A stretch of 64,000 bases of DNA, taken from NCBI RefSeq assembly GCF_022842145.1, contig NZ_JALHQD010000002.1, positions 372,001 to 436,000 on the forward strand, given 5' to 3'. The notes under the pieces are model-generated. The model made no database searches. It was not told where the DNA came from and was given only the letters and a program-made list of their open reading frames with translations. The stretch comes from Tabrizicola sp. (GTDB taxonomy: Bacteria > Pseudomonadota > Alphaproteobacteria > Rhodobacterales > Rhodobacteraceae). Numbering within the stretch: the stretch's first letter is position 1; every line of letters starts with the position of its first letter. A program made the position numbers and the translations under genes. Shown here one piece after another: positions 1 to 7,676 of this stretch.

Positions 1-273
1 CGGCGGATCACCTTCAGCTATATCGACGCGCGGGATCTGGGGCAGATCGTGGATCTGTGCCTGAAGACCGACGGGTTGGGGTTCCAGGTGTTCAACGCGG
101 TGAACGACGAGAACTCGGTGCCGCAGCCGAACTCGGAACTGCTGGCCACCTATTTCCCGAAAGTGCCCCTGTCGCGGCCGGTGGGAGAGCGGGAGAGCCT
201 GCTTTCCAACCGCAAGATCAAGGAGATGCTGGGGTTCAAGGAGCAGCATCCCTGGCGCAAGCAGGGGTCCTGA
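1..273 (+). CDS. NAD-dependent epimerase/dehydratase, C-terminal part (partial at left edge)
   Basis: The reading frame is open from the first base and ends at TGA 271-273, so the N-terminal half lies outside the window. The visible 90 residues include the YIDARDLGQIV segment and a FNAVND segment, which resemble the C-terminal substrate-binding lobe of extended short-chain NAD-dependent epimerases/dehydratases. The nucleotide-binding glycine motif and the catalytic YxxxK are not in view, so the substrate (nucleotide sugar or other) cannot be told. A strong hairpin follows between this gene and the convergent acyltransferase fusion. The family call is moderately firm and the function is open. 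Confidence 0.7.
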   Translation, partial: RRITFSYIDARDLGQIVDLCLKTDGLGFQVFNAVNDENSVPQPNSELLATYFPKVPLSRPVGERESLLSNRKIKEMLGFKEQHPWRKQGS

Positions 274-290
274 GCCGGGTCAACGGCCCG

Positions 291-315
291 CCCGACCGCC
301 GCGTGGGCGGTCGGG
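291..315. terminator. Hairpin between convergent genes, probable bidirectional terminator
   Basis: A perfect 10-bp stem (CCCGACCGCC paired with GGCGGTCGGG) encloses a 5-base loop in the 52 bases between two convergent stop codons. There is no T-run on either side, so it is not a classical intrinsic terminator. It may work as a weak or Rho-assisted end, or as a 3' stabilising structure. Confidence 0.5.
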
Positions 316-325
316 CCGGGGGCGA

Positions 326-2761
326 CTAGTTCGTGATCGCGTCGCCGCGCACCGCCTGCGACCGGCGGTGCACAAGTTGCAGGACCTTGCGTTCCAGCCA
401 GAGGTAGACGCGGGAGGCCGCGATGCCGGCGAGGATGGCTACGAAGAAGCCGGTCCAGGGCATCTCTTGTCCGAAGGCCTTACCCACCAGAGCCATCGCC
501 GGATAGTGCGTCAGGTAGATGAACATCGAGGTTCCGGCGATCTCGGACACCGCGATCTTCACCTGCGAAGGCACGGGGATCGTGCGCACGAAGATCACCA
601 GGGCGCCGGCGACGGTGATGTAAGCCGCAGCCGAAGTCAGGCCGAAATAGTAGGGGACCCAGGTCACGCACAGCACGAAGACCAGGATCTGCGCGCGCAG
701 GTCTTTTGCCGAAGCGATGACCATGCCAAGCGCGAAACACCAGCCATAGTGCCAGGGCGTGCGATGAAAGTTGTAGTCGCCGTCAAAGTTCGCCTCGATC
801 ACCATGTCCACGGCGACGATAAGGGCGAAGTACGCAAGCGAACTGGCCAGCGGACTGCGCTGGAACGCGGCCCGCACCTGGGGGATTGAGAGCATCACGA
901 TGGTGAACAGCATCATCTGGATGAAGATCTCGATGAAGTAGAACGACGAGCCGGTGATCGTCGCTGGCACCTGGTAGTTCGAGATCAGCAGCAGGGACGG
1001 AAGCTCGAAGTTGCGGGAGACGAGTTCCAGGACGGCGTCCATCAGGACGGTCGGGATCGCGAGAGCGATGATCGTGCCCCAGAGCGTCTTCACGCTGCCT
1101 GAACGGATGATCTCTGGCAACTGGAAGCGGGCGACGGAATAGCCCGCAAGGATGTACAGGAAATAGGCCGCGCCCCAGTTGCTGCTGTAGCTGAAGGCCC
1201 CGGCGTGCAGCCCGATAATGCAGATCATGAAGAAGGCCCGTGTCAGGGTGACCGTCTCCAGGCTTCGCCAGGTCGACTTGTCGCTTTTCTCTACATGATG
1301 CTGCAGGTCTGTGGTGCTGAGCTTTTCCCATTCGTCGGGCAGCGCGCCGAAGTGGCGCTCGAAGGAGAGGGAGAACTGGATGTAGTGGAGTGAATCGCCG
1401 CCCAGCGATTCAAACGTGTCGTCGGGCTGGATCTCTTGTCCTGGAAACTCGAACTGGAAGAGCGAGAAGACATCGCTGATCTTGTCCGAGCCTTTGGTAG
1501 CCTTGACGGGTTCCGCCAATTGCTGTTCGGCGAACATCTCCGCAAGCTTGCGGCGCTGGACTTTGCCGGTGCCGGTGACCGGCAGGGCATCGACGGTCAT
1601 GACATGAAGCGCGCTGCCAGCGGCAATGCCCATGTCCTGAAGGGCTGCGGCTGCGGCGGTCTTCAGCTTTTCGGTCTTGATCGCCTGACCGACGACCGCG
1701 ACCAGAATGCCATCGCCACGCTGGGCATCCGGGACCTTGGCCACGGCAATCGGCGCGGCCTCGCCGATGCGGGCGCGAATCCGTTCTTCCAGCTGGTCGG
1801 GCACGACCTTCTGGCCGCCGCAGTTGATCAGATCGTCGGCGCGGCCGTCGAAGAAAAGATAGCCGTCCTGCAGGTGGCCAAGGTCATTGGTCTGCAGCCA
1901 GCCCTCGGCGTCAGTCAGGTCGTGCAACCCGTCGGCGTCGATCCGCGACCGGGCGACCTGGGGGCCGCGGATGCGGATGCGACCGTCCGGGGCAAGGGCG
2001 ATTTCCCCGTCGCCCACGGGATGGCCGACCGAGTCCAGGAGGTGATCGGGCACCTCGGAGATCTGCAGGAAGGTGCTGCGCGAGGCTTCCGTGAGGCCGT
2101 AGTGCTGCACGATGAGCGCGTTCGGGAACATTGCGCGGATGCCGCGCTTTTCGTCGGCGGTCATGTGCTGCGAGCCGATTTCCATCCAGCGCAGGGCCTT
2201 GCCTGCCGCGCCGATCAGCGCGGGGTCGGCCAAGAGGAGGCGGAGGAGGGTGGGGACGGCGGACAGCGCGTTGACCTCGCCTGCCGAGAGCATGCGGGCC
2301 AGTTCCAGCGGGTCGAAGCCGCGCGGCGGAAGGTAGGCCCGGCCGCCCACGGCGCTGACGGCGCGGTAGCGGGCCATGCCGAAGCTGAAGGTCGCGGGCA
2401 CGCCGACGTATTCGCGGATGTCAGCGGTCATCCGCATGACGTCGATGATGCGCTCGGTCGTGTACCCAAGGTTGCGGTAGGTCAGAAGGATGCCCTTCGG
2501 CTGGCCTTCGGTGCCCGAGGTGTAGCTGACCTGCGCGGGCCTGTCGTCGAGGATCACCGGATGCTGTGCGGTGTACCAGCCGCTTGTTTCCGACGGGTCG
2601 ATGCATCGGTCGATCTTCAGCCCGGGAAGCTGGTCCGCCTGCTTGGCGTCGGTGACAAGGACCAGGGGCTGATGCGCGGCGTAGAGCGCAAACATCTGTT
2701 CGACGAAGGCAAGGGAATTCCTGCGGACAATTGCCGTTGCCTGAAGCTCGCCAATATTCAT
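326..2761 (-). CDS. Adenylation domain - carrier domain - membrane acyltransferase-3 fusion protein
   Basis: This is an 811-residue protein with three parts in one chain. Residues about 1-410 are an ANL-family acyl/aryl-AMP ligase: P-loop SYTSGTEGQPKG near 79-90, HYGLTEASR near 220, TND and DGRADD near 291-310, and a C-terminal LPVTGTGK lysine near 400. Residues about 425-490 form a carrier domain with phosphopantetheine site GGDS (Ser near 457). From about 500 the chain is hydrophobic, with about ten membrane segments and the TRA...LHAG motif of acyltransferase-3 (OafA/YrhL type) proteins. Inferred role: activate a carboxylic acid, load it on the carrier and pass it through the membrane enzyme to an envelope glycan or lipid. 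The N-terminal lobe before the P-loop is unusually short. ATG 2761 is preferred because residues upstream of it look non-conserved; an in-frame start at 2845 is possible. Confidence 0.8.
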   Translation of the reverse strand: MNIGELQATAIVRRNSLAFVEQMFALYAAHQPLVLVTDAKQADQLPGLKIDRCIDPSETSGWYTAQHPVILDDRPAQVSYTSGTEGQPKGILLTYRNLGYTTERIIDVMRMTADIREYVGVPATFSFGMARYRAVSAVGGRAYLPPRGFDPLELARMLSAGEVNALSAVPTLLRLLLADPALIGAAGKALRWMEIGSQHMTADEKRGIRAMFPNALIVQHYGLTEASRSTFLQISEVPDHLLDSVGHPVGDGEIALAPDGRIRIRGPQVARSRIDADGLHDLTDAEGWLQTNDLGHLQDGYLFFDGRADDLINCGGQKVVPDQLEERIRARIGEAAPIAVAKVPDAQRGDGILVAVVGQAIKTEKLKTAAAAALQDMGIAAGSALHVMTVDALPVTGTGKVQRRKLAEMFAEQQLAEPVKATKGSDKISDVFSLFQFEFPGQEIQPDDTFESLGGDSLHYIQFSLSFERHFGALPDEWEKLSTTDLQHHVEKSDKSTWRSLETVTLTRAFFMICIIGLHAGAFSYSSNWGAAYFLYILAGYSVARFQLPEIIRSGSVKTLWGTIIALAIPTVLMDAVLELVSRNFELPSLLLISNYQVPATITGSSFYFIEIFIQMMLFTIVMLSIPQVRAAFQRSPLASSLAYFALIVAVDMVIEANFDGDYNFHRTPWHYGWCFALGMVIASAKDLRAQILVFVLCVTWVPYYFGLTSAAAYITVAGALVIFVRTIPVPSQVKIAVSEIAGTSMFIYLTHYPAMALVGKAFGQEMPWTGFFVAILAGIAASRVYLWLERKVLQLVHRRSQAVRGDAITN

Positions 2762-2881
2762 GTGAATCGCTTTCTTGTTTGGACGTCGGGGACGCCCAAG
2801 GTCGAGTGTTAAAATCGCTTCGTGACAAAACCTTGTCCTAATCAAGATCGATTGCGGACCAGGCAGCTTTCGCGCCGCGTG

Positions 2882-3550
2882 TCAGGTCGGGTTTGCCGGC
2901 TCGGCCATCCGGGCGGACCACATCCGCTGGAACGCCTCGCGCGACTGGCAGCGTTCCAGCCAGGCTTTCACCGCCGGGAATTCCCCCAGAAGCGTCGGGT
3001 GGCCCTGGGCGTAGCGCAGGCACTCGGCCAGGTTCAGGTCGGCCACGGTGAAACGGTCGCCCAGCAGGTGGCTGTGCGCGCCAAGGTGCGCTTCCAGCCG
3101 CGCCAAGGGGCGGCGGAGTTTGGCGACGCAGATCGAGATGGCGGCCTGGCCCTCGGCCGTCTTGTCGCCGCCCTGGCCGGTGATGGTCTGGATCTCGAGC
3201 GCCGGGCCTTCGATGGAGGTGACGGCGAGGAGGGTCCACTGGTCGAGATGCGCCGCCTCGGCCGGGGTCTTTGGCGCAAGATCGCCACCGCGGGTGCGGG
3301 CGATGTGGTTGGTGATGGCAAGACTTTCGGTCAGCACGAGGTCGCCTTCGACGTAAGCCGGGATCTGGCCGATGGGGTTCACCTTCAGGAAGCCGGGCGA
3401 GGCGGTGTTGAACGGAGCATCGGCGGCATGCGCGTCCTTCAGGCGGTAGGCCTGGATGACGGGGACATGCTCGAAAGCCTCCCCGAGTTCGTAGAGCAGC
3501 CAGATCGGGCGCGAGGCGCGGCTGCGGAAGACGCCGTAGAGGGTGGACAT
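2882..3550 (-). CDS. Glutathione S-transferase family protein
   Basis: A 222-residue protein of normal GST length. The N-terminal thioredoxin-like half has NPIGQIPAYVEGDLVLTES, carrying the cis-proline and the glutathione gamma-Glu binding Glu-Ser pair. The C-terminal helical half has GDRFTVADLNLAE, the GST N-capping box and hydrophobic staple. The N-terminus (STLYGVFRSRASR) has serines where many bacterial GSTs put the catalytic Ser or Cys. The start at 3550 is chosen for a GGAG Shine-Dalgarno eight bases upstream; an upstream extension to 3679 has no family similarity. It is divergent from the PPK2 gene. The substrate is unknown; detoxification or dehalogenation-type thiol transfer is typical of the family. 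Confidence 0.88.
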   Translation of the reverse strand: MSTLYGVFRSRASRPIWLLYELGEAFEHVPVIQAYRLKDAHAADAPFNTASPGFLKVNPIGQIPAYVEGDLVLTESLAITNHIARTRGGDLAPKTPAEAAHLDQWTLLAVTSIEGPALEIQTITGQGGDKTAEGQAAISICVAKLRRPLARLEAHLGAHSHLLGDRFTVADLNLAECLRYAQGHPTLLGEFPAVKAWLERCQSREAFQRMWSARMAEPANPT

Positions 3551-3696
3551 GGGGGACTCCATCGCTGTCGGGGCCAGACTATGCCGGGGCAGGGGGAAGC
3601 AAAAGGGGCAAGCGTCAGGCGGGTTCTTGATCGGGATCAAGGCAGAATGTCGCAGTCCGTGCCAAGGCTGCGGGGTCATGTGATGGAGGTGCCCCG

Positions 3697-4617
3697 ATGG
3701 ACGACAGTGCGACGATCCTGAAACCAGAGGCCGCAGAAGCCGTGCCGGGTCCCAAGACCTTTCCGGTGGCCGACAACCCGCTGCATCAGGCTTTCGAGTC
3801 GGGGCGCTATCCTTACGCCCGGCTGTTGGGCCGGGTGGCTTATGAGACGGAAAAGGCGAAGCTGCAGGCCGAGCTGCTGAAGGTGCAGATCTGGGCGCAG
3901 GAGACCGGGCAGAAGTTCGTTATCCTGATGGAAGGGCGCGATGCGGCCGGCAAGGGCGGCACGATCAAGCGGTTCATGGAGCATCTGAACCCGCGCTATG
4001 CCCGGGTCTGCGCGCTGACCAAGCCAAGCGATGTGGAGAAGGGCCAGTGGTTCTTCCAGCGTTACCTCGCGCATTTGCCGACGGCGGGGGAAATGGTGTT
4101 CTACGACCGCAGTTGGTACAACCGGGCGGGCGTGGAGCGGGTGATGGGGTTCTGCAGTCCCACCGAATATCTGGAGTTCATGCGGCAGGCGCCGGAACTG
4201 GAGCGGATGCTCGTCCGGTCGGGCATTCGCCTCTACAAATACTGGTTCAGCGTCACGCGGGAAGAGCAGCGGGCGCGGTTTCTGGCGCGGGAAACCGATC
4301 CGTTGAAGATGTGGAAGCTGTCCCCCATCGACAAGGCCAGCCTTGACCGCTGGGACGATTATACCGAGGCGAAGGAAGCGATGTTCTTCTACACCGACAC
4401 CGCCGACGCGCCTTGGGTGATCGTGAAGTCGAACGACAAGAAGCGGGCGCGGCTAAACTGCATGCGGCATTTCCTGTCGACCATCGATTATCCGAACAAG
4501 GACCATGCGGTGGTGGGCACCCCCGATCCGCTGATCGTCGGGCGGGCGCAGCAGGTGCTGGGGATGGGACCCGACATCTATGATGCGGCGACCCATCCGG
4601 CGATGCAGCGCGGCTGA
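3697..4617 (+). CDS. ppk2: Polyphosphate kinase 2 (PPK2 family)
   Basis: A 306-residue cytosolic enzyme that transfers phosphate between polyphosphate and nucleoside di- or monophosphates. Walker A is GRDAAGKGG at 80-88. The lid segment begins near SDVEKGQWFFQRY, and the Walker B-like FYDRSWYNRAG lies at 135-145, all hallmarks of single-domain (class I) PPK2. Length matches the family. The start follows a good GGAGGTG site. The next gene, a DUF1007 protein, begins 62 bases downstream and is probably unrelated. Whether it favours ADP or GDP cannot be read from the sequence. Confidence 0.93.
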   Translation: MDDSATILKPEAAEAVPGPKTFPVADNPLHQAFESGRYPYARLLGRVAYETEKAKLQAELLKVQIWAQETGQKFVILMEGRDAAGKGGTIKRFMEHLNPRYARVCALTKPSDVEKGQWFFQRYLAHLPTAGEMVFYDRSWYNRAGVERVMGFCSPTEYLEFMRQAPELERMLVRSGIRLYKYWFSVTREEQRARFLARETDPLKMWKLSPIDKASLDRWDDYTEAKEAMFFYTDTADAPWVIVKSNDKKRARLNCMRHFLSTIDYPNKDHAVVGTPDPLIVGRAQQVLGMGPDIYDAATHPAMQRG

Positions 4618-4679
4618 TCTGCGCCGGGGGCGGTGCGCTGCCCTTGGCGTTTCGCCCCGGCGCCACTAAGTTGCCCGCC

Positions 4680-5327
4680 ATGTGGCGGATGGCATTCCTC
4701 TTTTCTTGTCTTGCGGCGGGCCCGGCGCTGGCCCATCCGCATGTCTTCATCGACACGAAGATCGAGGTGCTGCTCAACGACCGGAACGAGGCGACCGGGC
4801 TTCAGGTCACCTGGACCTATGACGACCTTTATTCGCTGTACATCGTCGGTGACATGGGGCTGGACCCCGACTGGGACGGCAAGCTTACCCCCGAGGAGGA
4901 GGCACAGCTGTCCGGCTTCGACATGAAGTGGATCGAGGGCTACGAGGGGGACACCTATCCCCTGATGGCGGGGGCGCCGTTGCAGCTGTCGGGACCGCGC
5001 GACTGGACGGCTGGCTATGCCGAGGGGAAGATCACTTCGACCCATGTCCGCGACTTCGCGGCCCCGGTTCCTGTCGGAACAGAGCCGCTGGTCGTGCAGG
5101 TCTATGATCCGGGCTATTACGTCGCCTATGCGATTCCCTTCGATCCGGTGGTGACAGGCGGCACGGGGTGTTCGGCGCAGGTCTTTGTCCCGGACATGGA
5201 CGCCGCGACCGAAGCGCTGCAGGCGGCATTGTCGGAGTACACTCCGGATGTCGACCTTGAAGCCGAGTTCCCGGCAGTGGGGGCCAACTTCGCCGAGGAG
5301 GTCCGCGTAACATGCGCCGCGCCTTAG
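4680..5327 (+). CDS. DUF1007 periplasmic protein, partner of NicO metal exporter
   Basis: A 215-residue secreted protein. It starts with a signal peptide (MWRMAFLFSC...AGPALA) and its mature N-terminus is HPHVFIDT, the usual DUF1007 opening whose histidines may bind metal. DUF1007 genes commonly sit directly before NicO/RcnA-type nickel-cobalt exporters, as here: the exporter start codon lies 16 bases inside this gene, indicating translational coupling. ATG 4680 is preferred because it gives a clean signal peptide; 4644 and 4689 are alternatives. Inferred role: periplasmic accessory or metal-binding factor for the exporter. Confidence 0.85.
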   Translation: MWRMAFLFSCLAAGPALAHPHVFIDTKIEVLLNDRNEATGLQVTWTYDDLYSLYIVGDMGLDPDWDGKLTPEEEAQLSGFDMKWIEGYEGDTYPLMAGAPLQLSGPRDWTAGYAEGKITSTHVRDFAAPVPVGTEPLVVQVYDPGYYVAYAIPFDPVVTGGTGCSAQVFVPDMDAATEALQAALSEYTPDVDLEAEFPAVGANFAEEVRVTCAAP

Positions 5328-6268
5328 GCTTCGCCGGACTGGCACTGGTGGGGCTTGGGCTGGTCCTCTGGCTGACGGGCGCGCTGGGGCCACTGGCCGA
5401 GTGGCTGCAATCTGCCCAGCGGGCAGCGCAAGAGCGGTTGGCGGGCGCGATCCGTGCCTTGCGCGGAGGAGAGCCGGGGGCCTTGGCCGCGTTCTGGCTG
5501 GTGTGCTTCGGCTACGGCGTGTTGCATGCGGCGGGGCCGGGGCATGGCAAGCTGGTGATCGGCGGCTACGGTGTGGCGCGGCGGGTGCCGGTCGGGCGGC
5601 TGGCGGGGCTGGCGCTGGCGTCAAGCCTGGCACAGGCGGCCGTGGCGGTGGCGCTCGTTTATGCGGCGGTGGCGGTGCTGGGGCTGACCCGCACGGCCGT
5701 CGAGGGCGCGGCAGAGACCTGGGTGACGCCCATCGGCCATGCGATGATCGCCGGGCTGGGGCTGTGGCTGGTCTGGTGCGGGGTCGCGGGACTGCGGCTG
5801 CAGGCGCATGCCAAGGCAAGCGCGCATGGTCATCAGCACGGCCACGGCCATGATCACGGGCACGGGCACGGACATGGGCAGCACAAGCATGGGCACCACG
5901 ACCACGGCCCCGAATGCAACCATGCACACGGCCCGACGGTCGATGAGGTGGAGCGGGTCGGCTCGTTCCGCGACGGGCTGGCACTGGTCGCCGGCATCGC
6001 AATGCGGCCCTGTTCGGGCGCGCTGTTCGTGCTGGTCCTGACCTGGCAACTGGGTATTGCCGCGGCAGGGGTTGCCGGGGCTTTCGTCATGGGACTTGGG
6101 ACCGCGCTGGTCACGGTCGCCGCGGCGCTGCTGGCGGTCTGGGCGCGGGAGGGGGCCTTGTCGGGCCTTGGGTCGGGCGGTGTCGCCCGGGCGATGCCGC
6201 TGGTGCAGCTGGCCGTCGGGGCGGTGATCGCCATTGCCGCCGGTAGTCTCTTGATCCAGGCCCTCTGA
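5312..6268 (+). CDS. NicO/RcnA-type nickel-cobalt efflux membrane protein
   Basis: A 318-residue inner membrane protein with a signature HAAGPGHGK at 72-80 and a second conserved block MRPCSGALFVLVLTW after the central loop, both typical of the NicO superfamily. Between them lies a cytoplasmic or periplasmic loop (about 172-207) very rich in histidine (repeated HGHGH and HDHG), a likely Ni/Co binding site. About six membrane segments are visible. It overlaps the DUF1007 gene by 16 bases and is probably co-transcribed with it. No RcnR-type repressor gene is adjacent, so regulation is not evident. Confidence 0.9.
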   Translation: MRRALGFAGLALVGLGLVLWLTGALGPLAEWLQSAQRAAQERLAGAIRALRGGEPGALAAFWLVCFGYGVLHAAGPGHGKLVIGGYGVARRVPVGRLAGLALASSLAQAAVAVALVYAAVAVLGLTRTAVEGAAETWVTPIGHAMIAGLGLWLVWCGVAGLRLQAHAKASAHGHQHGHGHDHGHGHGHGQHKHGHHDHGPECNHAHGPTVDEVERVGSFRDGLALVAGIAMRPCSGALFVLVLTWQLGIAAAGVAGAFVMGLGTALVTVAAALLAVWAREGALSGLGSGGVARAMPLVQLAVGAVIAIAAGSLLIQAL

Positions 6269-6329
6269 CGCCGCGGCGCGGCGGAGAGGGTGGCTTGTGC
6301 CGCCACGGGAGCGCGGATAAGCCTGCGGC

Positions 6330-7676
6330 ATGACGTCACAAATGTCCAAAACCACCCACGCGCGGGAGACGCTCGTGCTGGGCCTGCCGCTTGTCGGATC
6401 GCATCTGGCGCAGATGGCGCTGCATGTGACCGATACGGTCATGGTCGGCTGGTACGGCGTCGTCTCGCTGGCCGCCGTGGTGCTGGGCGCCTCGTCCTTC
6501 TTCATCGTCTTCGTGCTTGGGTCGGGCTTTGCCAAGGCGGTGATGCCGATGGTTGCCGCAGCCCTTGGCCGCGATGACGAAACCCGGGTTCGCCGCGATA
6601 CCCGGATGGGGATCTGGCTGTCGATCGCCTATGGCCTGATGGTCTATCCGGTCTTCTGGTGGTCCGAGCCGATCCTGCTGGCCCTGGGCCAGGACAGCGA
6701 GGTCTCGGCCATCGCCAGCGACTACATGCGGATCGCGGGGCTGGGTATGGTGCCGGCGCTGGTCGTCACGGTGCTGCAAAGCTATCTTTCGGCCCTGCAC
6801 CGGACGCAGGTGGTCCTTTGGGTCACGCTGGCCGCAGTGCTGCTGAACATCGGCGTCAACTGGGCGCTGATCTTCGGCAACTGGGGCTTTCCGGAACTTG
6901 GCGCGCGGGGGGCTGCCATCGCGACGGTGACGGTCCAGGTCGTGTCGCTGATCATCCTGGCCCTTTACGCGCATCTCTTGCCCGAGCTGCGGCGCTTTCA
7001 CCTGTTCCAACGCTTCTGGCGGCCGGACTGGCACGCGATGCGCCAGGTCTTCAACCTGGGACTGCCGATCGGGCTGACCGGGCTGGCCGAGGGCGGGCTG
7101 TTCCAGGCCTCGGCGCTGATGATGGGCTGGATCGGCACGGTCGAGCTGGCCGCCCACGGCATTGCGCTGGAGGTGGCGGCGCTGACCTTCATGCTGCACG
7201 TCGGCCTGTCCAGTGCGGCGACGATCCGCATTGCCCGCTTTGACGGGCAGGGCGACCGGGTCGCACTGCGGCGGGCGGCGAAGGTGGCGGTGGTGATCTC
7301 GTTCGGGGTGGCACTTGCGTCGGTGGCGCTGTTCCTGTCGGCCGCACGGCCCATCGTGGCGCTGTTTCTGGACCTATCGAAGCCGGAAAGCGAGACGATC
7401 CTGGCCTATGGCACGGTCTTGCTGGGCTTGGCTGCGCTGTTTCAGCTGGCCGACGGAATGCAGGTCATGGCGCTGGGCCTCTTGCGCGGTGTGCAGGATA
7501 CCCGGGTGCCGATGTGGCTTGCGGCGGTCAGCTACTGGCTGATCGGCATCCCCTGCAGCTATGTCCTGGCGTTTCCGCTGGGCTATGGCGGGGTGGGGCT
7601 GTGGCTGGGGCTGGTCGTCGGGCTGATCTGTGCGGCGGCAAGCCTGATGTGGCGCTTCTGGCGGCTGGTGCGCTAG
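6330..7676 (+). CDS. MATE family multidrug/cation efflux transporter
   Basis: A 448-residue inner membrane protein with twelve predicted membrane segments in two similar halves. The opening LPLVGSHLAQMALHVTDTVMVG is the MATE N-terminal pattern, and LGLPIGLTGLAEGGLFQ starts the second half. Length fits the NorM/DinF group, which exports drugs or metabolites using Na+ or H+. ATG 6330 and ATG 6342 are both possible starts. Its stop codon overlaps that of the convergent KpsC-like gene (7673-7676). The substrate is not predictable. Confidence 0.92.
   Translation: MTSQMSKTTHARETLVLGLPLVGSHLAQMALHVTDTVMVGWYGVVSLAAVVLGASSFFIVFVLGSGFAKAVMPMVAAALGRDDETRVRRDTRMGIWLSIAYGLMVYPVFWWSEPILLALGQDSEVSAIASDYMRIAGLGMVPALVVTVLQSYLSALHRTQVVLWVTLAAVLLNIGVNWALIFGNWGFPELGARGAAIATVTVQVVSLIILALYAHLLPELRRFHLFQRFWRPDWHAMRQVFNLGLPIGLTGLAEGGLFQASALMMGWIGTVELAAHGIALEVAALTFMLHVGLSSAATIRIARFDGQGDRVALRRAAKVAVVISFGVALASVALFLSAARPIVALFLDLSKPESETILAYGTVLLGLAALFQLADGMQVMALGLLRGVQDTRVPMWLAAVSYWLIGIPCSYVLAFPLGYGGVGLWLGLVVGLICAAASLMWRFWRLVR

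Noticed and set aside
1436-2812. Long open plus-strand frame opposite the acyltransferase fusion
   Set aside because: No family similarity; the minus-strand frame carries all recognisable motifs.
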